From Alphaproteobacteria bacterium (GTDB taxonomy: Bacteria > Pseudomonadota > Alphaproteobacteria > Rhizobiales > Devosiaceae), in the NCBI GenBank assembly GCA_024279575.1, contig JAJRRJ010000005.1:1-12329 (forward strand): 12,329 nucleotides of DNA. The letters are read 5' to 3'. The notes under the pieces were generated by a model that saw only the letters and a program-made list of their open reading frames with translations, was not told the origin of the DNA and did not search any database. Shown one piece after another: positions 6,891 through 12,329 of the stretch (position 1 is its first letter; each line of letters opens with the position of its first letter). Made by a program: the position numbers and the translations under genes.

Positions 6891-8342
6891 CTATATCCAC
6901 AGGGAAACGCCGCCGGGACTTATTGACCCCTTATAGGTCGCAATGGCTGTGTCAGAATTATCGGTTGTTATTGAGGGGTCGCCAGAATTGTTTTCTGTTT
7001 CGCCATTGTCTTCAGGATTGTTGAAGCCGTCACCGGAAAATGGATTTTCATTGAGGAAAAACTCAAGATTGGCGCGCTCGCCATTGAGTCCGGCCTGGGA
7101 AAGAGCACGTTCCAGTGCGCGGGAATCCTGTTGTAGTAATAGCAGGGTTTCGGGGCGTTCTACCAGCATTTTAGCGTGGACATTGCCCCCCTCATCAAGA
7201 CTTAGCTGAATGTTGACGCGCCCCAATTCTGCCGGGTCCAGACGGATCTGAAAATTGTTGTTGCCGGCATTAAAATTACGGGCGATGGCGATGGCCATAT
7301 GGGGTAAGTTGACTTTAGGGCTTTGATAGGCGGCCTTGACCGGCTGGAACAACATGGCCTGTTCGCGCTGGGTGGCGGATTGGCCTGTGGTTTGTGCCAG
7401 TAAAAGCGGATCGGTTTGTGTGACTACTTCACGGGTCTGAACGAATTGTAACTGGCTGAGCGAGGCCGCAAATCCGGCGGGTATTGGTGTGCCTGTGTTA
7501 GCTGTGTTGCTGGCGGGGGCAGCATTTTGGCCGGACGCAGAATTTTGTTGTGTGGTTGTGGCAACCCGGGCTTGCTCGCGAAGCTGTTGTTGCTCTGTGT
7601 TGTTACCCATCTGGCGTTGTAACTGGGCGGCAAGGGAATCACGGCTGGCAATTTGGTCAGGAGTGAGGGGAATTCCTGTGCTCTGGTTTTGCCCCGTAAG
7701 ATTTTTTACAAGCGCCGGGTTTTGAAGGTTTTCTTCCAGTGCTGTCATCTGGGTCCCGGTCAGCTCATTTTGGGTCTGGCCGGTAAAGTTTGCCATGGAA
7801 GCGGTGTTGATCTGGGCCTGCTGCAAAAGCTGCGCGGCGGCTTGTTGTGCCGCAGTTTGTTGGGCTGTGGCCTGTTGCGGTGCGGCTTCTTGCAAACCAA
7901 GCGCTGTATTTGCCAATTGGGTGGCAGGTACTGCGCCAGTCGGTGTCTGAATGGCTTCGCGTACTGCTTGCCCAAGATTTGAAAGTCCCTGAAGCGCGGC
8001 ATCATCCAGTTGCAGGTCATCAAGTATGCCGGGCACCATTGACGCCATTTTTTCCGGTGACATGGCGGTTGTTAAAGCCTGCGCGCTCAGGCTGAGGGAG
8101 GCATCTCCCAATTGCAGATTGATCCATGCTTCTCCGGTCTGGGCCGGTGAGCCAATTTGAACCAGTTCAGACACTTTTGGCCCGTTATTGCCACCAAGCA
8201 TTGAGACCAGCGAGGAGAACAGGCCTTCAGGGGCCTCGTTTGCGCGGCTGGCTCCGCCAAGCAGAGCATCAATGCCTGATGTGGCTCCGGGTGCTGCAAT
8301 GTTTAAATTCTGGTTCAAGTCTGAATAGTCCTTTTGGCGCAT
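6891..8342 (-). CDS. fliK: Flagellar hook-length control protein FliK
   Basis: FliK is the secreted ruler that measures the hook and switches the export gate to filament-type substrates. The 483-residue product has the usual bipartite layout. A long, poorly conserved region rich in Gln, Ala, Asn and Thr (about 1-340) includes a Gln/Ala-rich segment at 150-176. A compact Flg_hook domain follows at about 360-435, with RLDPAELGRVNIQL (367-380), GGNVHAKMLVERPETLLLLQ (385-404) and RALERALSQAGLN (408-420). An acidic, Asn-rich tail completes it. The stop is 24 bases before the flgD start, so the two form one unit. The ATG at 8342 has no clear ribosome binding site; a TTG at 8318 has AAAGGA about ten bases upstream and could be the real start. 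A sigma-54 promoter lies immediately upstream. Confidence 0.92.
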   Translation of the reverse strand: MRQKDYSDLNQNLNIAAPGATSGIDALLGGASRANEAPEGLFSSLVSMLGGNNGPKVSELVQIGSPAQTGEAWINLQLGDASLSLSAQALTTAMSPEKMASMVPGILDDLQLDDAALQGLSNLGQAVREAIQTPTGAVPATQLANTALGLQEAAPQQATAQQTAAQQAAAQLLQQAQINTASMANFTGQTQNELTGTQMTALEENLQNPALVKNLTGQNQSTGIPLTPDQIASRDSLAAQLQRQMGNNTEQQQLREQARVATTTQQNSASGQNAAPASNTANTGTPIPAGFAASLSQLQFVQTREVVTQTDPLLLAQTTGQSATQREQAMLFQPVKAAYQSPKVNLPHMAIAIARNFNAGNNNFQIRLDPAELGRVNIQLSLDEGGNVHAKMLVERPETLLLLQQDSRALERALSQAGLNGERANLEFFLNENPFSGDGFNNPEDNGETENNSGDPSITTDNSDTAIATYKGSISPGGVSLWI

Positions 8343-8368
8343 GTGGCGCTTATGTTCACCCTTCAGGT

Positions 8369-8386
8369 ATGCAAGGGGCTTGCCAG
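8369..8386 (-). promoter_or_regulatory. Sigma-54 promoter for fliK-flgD
   Basis: On the minus strand CTGGCAAGCCCCTTGCAT matches the consensus TGGCAC-N5-TTGCA with one difference. The invariant GG (8384-8383) and GC (8372-8371) are exactly ten bases apart. It predicts a transcript start near 8359, 17 bases before the fliK ATG. Late hook and basal-body genes in Caulobacter use sigma-54 with FlbD, so motif, spacing, direction and gene class agree. Confidence 0.85.
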
Positions 8387-8472
8387 TTTGCCTGCTTTCG
8401 TTAATATCTTTTGTTTTCAGATAGTTATGCCAATTTTGGTTTGTAATTTTTTGATGGGCCGGGGTAAAATTC

Positions 8473-8486
8473 CGGCAAAATTGTCG
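8473..8486. promoter_or_regulatory. FlbD-like enhancer site 1 upstream of fliK
   Basis: CGGCAAAATTGTCG, a quasi-palindrome with five of seven matched pairs, about 90 bases upstream of the sigma-54 -24 element. That is a usual distance for an activator of sigma-54 promoters. FlbD as the binder is inferred. Confidence 0.45.
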
Positions 8487-8492
8487 CTATGA

Positions 8493-8505
8493 GGCAAAAT
8501 GTGCC
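8493..8505. promoter_or_regulatory. FlbD-like enhancer site 2 upstream of fliK
   Basis: GGCAAAATGTGCC, with perfect GGCA/TGCC arms. Its GGCAAAAT string starts 19 bases from the same string in site 1, giving a tandem pair as expected for a dimeric or oligomerising enhancer-binding protein. The binder is inferred. Confidence 0.45.
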
Positions 8506-8600
8506 CGGTTGTATTTCAGGTTTCTTGTGATTGAGAAACTTGCAATTGCGCGTTAAGGGGAAGAGGTATTTTGTTGTTTTAAGAACTGGAAAACCCATTG

Positions 8601-9479
8601 ATGACGCGTTATTTTCCGGCTCTTTTTGTGGTTTTGTGGTCCACCGGGTTTATCGGTGCGCGCCTTGGCATGCCCCATGCGGAACCCATGTCGTTTTTGT
8701 CGGTGCGCTTTGTTCTGGTGATTTTTTTGTTGCTGGTTATGGTTCTTCTGGCACGCGCGCCCTGGCCGGGTTTGCGTGTGGGGCTGCATTCCATGGTGGT
8801 GGGTTTTTTGCTGCATGGTATTTATCTGGGGGCCGTTTTCTGGGCAATTGACCGGGGTTTACCTGCAGGAATTTCTGCAATGATTGTTGGTTTGCAGCCG
8901 CTGGCTGTAGCGGTTTTTGCCGGTTTTATTCTGGGGGAGGTTATTTCTAGGCGCCATTGGCTGGGTCTGGGAACAGGGGTTTTGGGGTTGGTTCTGGTGA
9001 TCGCCCCTAAAATTGAGTTTGGTGCTGTGGGGATTACACCAATAAATGTTCTGGTGTTGATCGGGGCGACTTTGGCCTCAACGTTTGGCACGATTTATCA
9101 GAAAAAATTTGCTGCCAATGTGCCTTTGCGCACCGGTACTATATGGCAGTTTGCGGGGGCACTCATTCCTGTTTTGATTTATGCATTACTGTTTGAGAGT
9201 TTTGAGTTTGATTGGACCGGTGAGTTGATTTTTGCTTTTGGCTGGCTGGTGATTGTGCTCTCGATCATTTCCATATTTCTTTTGATGATTTTGATCCGGG
9301 AGGGAAGTGTTTCCAAAGTTTCCTCCCTGTTTTATCTGGTGCCGGCTTCAACCGCGATCATTGCCTATTTTTTGTTTGGGGAAACCTTGAACTGGATACA
9401 GTTGGTGGGGATGGTTCTGTGCGCCCTTGGTGTGCGGATGGTGGTGGCAAAGGGCGAACCGGCGATAAAACAGAGCTGA
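8601..9479 (+). CDS. EamA/DMT-family transporter
   Basis: A 292-residue integral membrane protein of the drug/metabolite transporter superfamily with two EamA repeats, about ten transmembrane helices in all. It begins MTRYFPALFVVLWSTGFIGARLGM, the typical first helix with the WSTGF motif. The end of the first repeat holds PAGISAMIVGLQPLAVAVFAG, and the second repeat ends with SSLFYLVPASTAIIAYFLFGE and then QLVGMVLCALGVRMV. Family members export amino acids, purines or other metabolites, but the substrate cannot be inferred. The ATG at 8601 was preferred over the TTG three bases earlier; GGAAAA lies upstream. It is divergent from fliK with 258 bases between, and precedes mnmA by 83 bases on the same strand. 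No functional tie to flagella is apparent. Confidence 0.9.
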   Translation: MTRYFPALFVVLWSTGFIGARLGMPHAEPMSFLSVRFVLVIFLLLVMVLLARAPWPGLRVGLHSMVVGFLLHGIYLGAVFWAIDRGLPAGISAMIVGLQPLAVAVFAGFILGEVISRRHWLGLGTGVLGLVLVIAPKIEFGAVGITPINVLVLIGATLASTFGTIYQKKFAANVPLRTGTIWQFAGALIPVLIYALLFESFEFDWTGELIFAFGWLVIVLSIISIFLLMILIREGSVSKVSSLFYLVPASTAIIAYFLFGETLNWIQLVGMVLCALGVRMVVAKGEPAIKQS

Positions 9480-9562
9480 TTGTGTTTGCTTCAGGAATGC
9501 TTTAATTGTTCAGATCATTCTGATTGGTCTGGGCCTTTACCCCAAACGAACACGAGAAAAAA

Positions 9563-10720
9563 ATGAGCGAACAGTTAAACAGTCTGGGTCTGCCCGGCGC
9601 ACCTGAAAATTGTCGGGTGGTGGTAGCCATGTCAGGGGGCGTGGACTCCTCCGTTGTTGCGGGAATTCTTTCCAAAGAGGGCTATGATGTGGTGGGGGTC
9701 ACCCTGCAGCTTTATGACCACGGAGAAGCGGTGCACCGTAAAGGGGCCTGTTGTTCGGGTCAGGATATTCATGACGCCAAACGGGTGGCGGCGATGCTTG
9801 ATATTCCCCATTATGTTCTCAATTATGAGGATCGGTTCAAGAAGGCGGTTATTGACCCGTTTGCTCAGGCCTATATTGAGGGGGAAACTCCTGTGCCGTG
9901 CATTACCTGTAATCAGACGGTGAAGTTTCTTGATTTGATGGCGGTGGCAAAGGATCTGGATGCGGCGGCGCTGGCGACGGGGCATTACATTCAAAGTAAA
10001 CTGGTGGATGGAAAGCGCCAGATGTATCGCCCGCTCGATGAGACACGTGATCAGAGTTATTTTCTGTTTGCCACCACCCCTGAACAGTTGGATTATTTGC
10101 GTTTTCCGCTTGGTGGTATGGGCAAGGATGATGTGCGCGAACTGGCGCGCAAAATGGGTCTTGAGATAGCCGACAAGCATGACAGCCAGGATATTTGCTT
10201 TGTGCCGCAAGGGCGTTATGTGGATATTGTTGCCAAAATTCACCCCGAAGCGTTGGCCGTTGGTGATATTGTTGATCTTGAGGGCAAGGTATTGGGTCAG
10301 CATAAGGGCGTGGTTAATTATACGATCGGGCAGCGGCGTGGTCTTGGAATTGCTGCCGGGGAGCCACTTTATGTGGTGAAACTGGACCCCGCGCAGGGCC
10401 ACGTTGTGGTTGGGCCTCATTCTGCGCTCAAGACCTATTCGGTACGTTTGCGCGATGTGAACTGGCTGGGGAAAGAAACGCTTCAGGCTGCGGCTTGCGG
10501 GAACGGGCTGGCCATTGAAGCGCGTATTCGCTCTACCCGAGCCCCCCAGGAAGCTGTGTTGCAGATCATTGAGGGGGAAGTGTTTGTGACATTGATTGCC
10601 GGTGAGCACGGAATTTCTCCGGGGCAGGCCTGTGTGTTTTATGCCGATGGGGACGATCAAACACAGGTGCTTGGGGGCGGGTTTATCGCTGAGGCGGTAC
10701 CGGCGGTTTTTGCCGCTTGA
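9563..10720 (+). CDS. mnmA: tRNA-specific 2-thiouridylase MnmA
   Basis: MnmA (TrmU) adds sulphur to U34 of the tRNAs for Lys, Glu and Gln, the s2 step of mnm5s2U formation, using ATP and a persulphide relay. The 385-residue protein has the PP-loop AMSGGVDSSV (22-31), the substrate region YDHGEAVHRKGACCSGQD (51-68), the catalytic cysteine in PCITCN (C116), ATGHY (138-142), DQSYFL (163-168), and the second redox cysteine in SQDICFV (C212). The central domain has NYTIGQRRGLGI (252-263) and a C-terminal beta-barrel follows. The ATG at 9563 with GAG seven bases upstream was chosen; the frame opens at a TTG at 9524 that adds 13 unrelated residues. It is a housekeeping gene with all key residues intact. 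A cysteine desulfurase is needed upstream in the pathway; the aminotransferase at 4193 is not shown to be that partner. Confidence 0.97.
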   Translation: MSEQLNSLGLPGAPENCRVVVAMSGGVDSSVVAGILSKEGYDVVGVTLQLYDHGEAVHRKGACCSGQDIHDAKRVAAMLDIPHYVLNYEDRFKKAVIDPFAQAYIEGETPVPCITCNQTVKFLDLMAVAKDLDAAALATGHYIQSKLVDGKRQMYRPLDETRDQSYFLFATTPEQLDYLRFPLGGMGKDDVRELARKMGLEIADKHDSQDICFVPQGRYVDIVAKIHPEALAVGDIVDLEGKVLGQHKGVVNYTIGQRRGLGIAAGEPLYVVKLDPAQGHVVVGPHSALKTYSVRLRDVNWLGKETLQAAACGNGLAIEARIRSTRAPQEAVLQIIEGEVFVTLIAGEHGISPGQACVFYADGDDQTQVLGGGFIAEAVPAVFAA

Positions 10721-10806
10721 TAAAAAAACCATAATTGGCACCCAAGGATTTAGCTCGCCGAGGCGTCTAATCTTTAATTGAAAGATAAAAGTTGAGCGAA
10801 AAACCC

Positions 10807-11376
10807 ATGCCAGGAGTGGCTGTTGCAGAGGCGGGTTCTGATATTTCTTCATCAAGGGGTGAGGAAATGAAGGCGCTTGCCCGCGATGCGATTGCGGGGG
10901 ATCGGGCAGCATTTGGAGCTTTGCTTGAGGCGCAATATGACTTTGTGTTCGCAACGGCCTTCAAGTGGTGCGGTAATCGCGAAGACGCAGAAGATGTGGC
11001 GCAGGATGTGTGTGTGAAGCTGTCGCGCATTTTGAAAACCTATGACGGGCGTGCAGCGTTTTCCACCTGGCTTTATCGGGTGGTGATAAATGCGGTGTAT
11101 GATTTACAACGCTTTCGTATGCGTCAGAATAAACAGGCCCAGGAGCTAAAGGCCACGGCGATGGCACAAATGGCGCCAAGTCAGGAGCAAAGCGCATTGA
11201 CCAGTGAATTGTGGGCAGCAGTGCGCGCTTTGCCAGACCGCCAGCGCGATGCAATGCTTTTAGTTTACGGGGAAGAAAAAAATCATGCGGAGGTGGCGCA
11301 AATTATGGATTGTCGGGAATCCACCGTTTCCTGGCACGTTCATGCGGCAAAAAAAGCATTGAAGAAACTATTATGA
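10807..11376 (+). CDS. ECF-type RNA polymerase sigma factor
   Basis: A 189-residue extracytoplasmic-function sigma factor. Region 2 spans about residues 35-104 and contains DAEDVAQDVCVKL (60-72) and FSTWLYRVVINAVYDLQR (85-102), the core-binding and -10-recognition helices. Region 4 spans about 134-186, with ALPDRQRDAMLLVYGEEKNHAEVAQIM and the recognition helix CRESTVSWHVHAAKKALKKL. Regions 1 and 3 are absent, as in all ECF factors. The start is uncertain: the ATG at 10807 is used here, but a TTG at 10792 opens the same frame and neither has a strong ribosome binding site. The stop overlaps the ATG of the vWA protein gene by ATGA, so the two are probably co-expressed. A CGTCTAA string at about 10764-10770 resembles an ECF -10 element, but no matching -35 was found at normal spacing. 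Confidence 0.93.
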   Translation: MPGVAVAEAGSDISSSRGEEMKALARDAIAGDRAAFGALLEAQYDFVFATAFKWCGNREDAEDVAQDVCVKLSRILKTYDGRAAFSTWLYRVVINAVYDLQRFRMRQNKQAQELKATAMAQMAPSQEQSALTSELWAAVRALPDRQRDAMLLVYGEEKNHAEVAQIMDCRESTVSWHVHAAKKALKKLL

Positions 11377-12329
11377 GTGATCCAATGAATGACGATCTGC
11401 TGAAATCATTGAAAGACGTTGAAACACCGCGCCCCGACCAGTTTGCGCGGGCCAAGGCGCTAGGTCTTGGCATGGAAGAATTTGATGCGGTGCGCGCAGA
11501 AAAAACTATAAAAAATACAAAAAGTTCAAATGCGACCCAAGGAAATGGCCGCGCGGAACGTCCTATGTCCATTATCAATTGGATTAAAGGATTTATTCCC
11601 ATGCAAGCTCGTTTTCCTGTCGTTGCCACATTGAGTGGTCTTTTGCTTTTGCCGCTTGGTGTTCTTTTGTATCAGAATACCGCCATCACCCCTATTGATT
11701 TCAGTTTGAAGCCCCCTGTAATTGCGGACAATTCAGCAGAAACTGAAATTGATCTCATAACTAAACCCGATGAAATTGCACCCGTTATCCGGACTCGTGC
11801 TGAACCGGTATTGGGTGAGCAGGTTGCGGGGGAAAGCATTGCCGGATATTCAACTCAAGCCGATCCAAGCCCTGAGTCGGGGATTGCTCCACTGCCTTCC
11901 CCAGTTCTTGAACAACAAACAATGGTTGTTGCTTCCTCTGAGGCCGGGGGTGCGCGTCAGCAGGGGGAATTGCTGCGGGTACAGGGAGGGAAAATTGCCG
12001 CCTCCGCACCACAAAATGTACCGGTTGGGGGGATAGTTGCGCCGACGCCAACCGATGGGTTTCTTTCTTTGGCACCTCAGAGCAATGATAATTTTGCCCA
12101 GTTCGAAGAAAGCCCGGTAAAATCTGTTGCCAGTGCGCCGGTTTCAACTTTTTCCATTGATGTGGATACCGCCTCTTATGCCTATGTGCGCCGAACCTTG
12201 AATGAGGGCCGTATGCCTGTTCCCGAGGCGGTGCGCATTGAAGAACTGATCAATTATTTTACCTATGATTATGCCGCGCCGCGCAGTGTTGAGACCCCGT
12301 TTGCGCCGCAGATTGAAATTGCCCCAAGC
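11373..12329 (+). CDS. Membrane-anchored vWA-domain protein, YfbK type, N-terminal part (runs off window)
   Basis: The first 319 codons of a gene open to the right edge. Residues 1-80 are cytoplasmic in the predicted layout and include helical segments around 5-45. A single transmembrane helix, FPVVATLSGLLLLPLGVLLY, is at 81-100. A Pro/Ala/Ser/Gln-rich linker follows (about 110-255). Then comes STFSIDVDTASYAYVRRTLNEG (258-279) with VRIEELINYFTYDY (287-300), which matches the domain placed before the vWA module in YfbK-type proteins. The vWA domain itself would lie beyond the window. The ATG overlaps the sigma factor stop, implying coupled translation. The short cytoplasmic part plus single membrane helix right after an ECF gene is the layout of membrane anti-sigma factors, so restraint of the sigma factor is a reasonable inference, not shown. 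Function otherwise unknown. Confidence 0.87.
   Translation, partial: MSDPMNDDLLKSLKDVETPRPDQFARAKALGLGMEEFDAVRAEKTIKNTKSSNATQGNGRAERPMSIINWIKGFIPMQARFPVVATLSGLLLLPLGVLLYQNTAITPIDFSLKPPVIADNSAETEIDLITKPDEIAPVIRTRAEPVLGEQVAGESIAGYSTQADPSPESGIAPLPSPVLEQQTMVVASSEAGGARQQGELLRVQGGKIAASAPQNVPVGGIVAPTPTDGFLSLAPQSNDNFAQFEESPVKSVASAPVSTFSIDVDTASYAYVRRTLNEGRMPVPEAVRIEELINYFTYDYAAPRSVETPFAPQIEIAPS

Noticed and set aside
7830..7890. Repetitive Gln/Ala codons in fliK as a DNA repeat element
   Set aside because: Low-complexity Gln/Ala-rich stretches are normal in the FliK linker and the codons are mixed; no tandem DNA repeat with fixed period.
8490..8510. GGGCAC...TTTGCC on the minus strand as a sigma-54 promoter
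   Set aside because: The GG-GC distance is too short; the region is better explained as an inverted repeat, and a correct sigma-54 site exists at 8369-8386.
8531..8851. A 106-codon plus-strand frame overlapping the transporter start
   Set aside because: It shares sequence with the EamA gene in another frame, is Gly/Cys/Phe-rich and has no recognisable domain.
10735..10771. TTGGCA and TCTAAT as a sigma-70 promoter, or CGTCTAA as an ECF -10, before the sigma factor gene
   Set aside because: The two hexamers are 25 bases apart, and no GGAAC-like -35 stands 16-17 bases before CGTCTAA.
9632..10954. A 440-codon open frame on the minus strand across mnmA
   Set aside because: It lies antisense to a complete, motif-perfect mnmA, has no recognisable domain and reads as low-quality basic sequence; a shadow of codon bias.
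1..12329. CRISPR arrays, transposons, prophage genes, tRNA or rRNA genes
   Set aside because: No evenly spaced direct repeats, transposase, integrase or phage proteins, and no cloverleaf or rRNA-like sequence were seen on either strand.

Overview
The window comes from an alphaproteobacterium. It carries a fliF-fliG-fliH block, a fliK-flgD block, and a clear copy of SciP (DUF1153), the small CtrA-inhibiting protein found in alphaproteobacteria. The motifs upstream of the flagellar genes match the CtrA / sigma-54 / FlbD hierarchy known from Caulobacter. The genus cannot be settled from this sequence alone.

Layout. Positions 1-2953 (minus strand) hold a flagellar basal-body operon in the order fliF, fliG, fliH; fliH runs off the left edge. 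Positions 2954-3276 are a control region with a good CtrA-box match flanked by two FlbD-like quasi-palindromes. Positions 3277-3597 (plus) encode a YCII-family small protein. Positions 3618-4085 (minus) encode an Lrp/AsnC regulator, divergent from a class V aminotransferase at 4193-5626 (plus). Positions 5774-6052 (minus) encode SciP. Positions 6214-8342 (minus) hold fliK followed by flgD, ended by a rho-independent terminator and started by a near-consensus sigma-54 promoter with two upstream FlbD-like sites. From 8601 to the right edge the plus strand carries an EamA-type transporter, the tRNA thiolase mnmA, an ECF sigma factor and, overlapping its stop, a membrane-anchored vWA-domain protein (YfbK type) that runs off the right edge.

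How the genes fit together. FliF (MS ring), FliG (rotor switch) and FliH (export ATPase regulator) are early flagellar products. FliK (hook length) and FlgD (hook cap) are later ones. The promoter motifs agree: a CtrA-type box for the early block and a sigma-54 promoter for the later block. SciP, which in Caulobacter blocks CtrA-dependent activation, lies just past the fliK-flgD terminator and has a weaker CtrA-like motif of its own. The ECF sigma factor and the vWA protein share a four-base overlap; the N-terminal part and membrane anchor of the vWA protein suggest it may restrain the sigma factor.

The most unusual single observation is in flgD. The only start with a strong ribosome binding site (6866) is out of frame with the rest of the gene because a run of T residues is one base short. 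As given, the gene encodes a 34-residue peptide, unless the base is a sequencing error or the frame is restored in some way. No mobile element, CRISPR array, rRNA or tRNA was seen.
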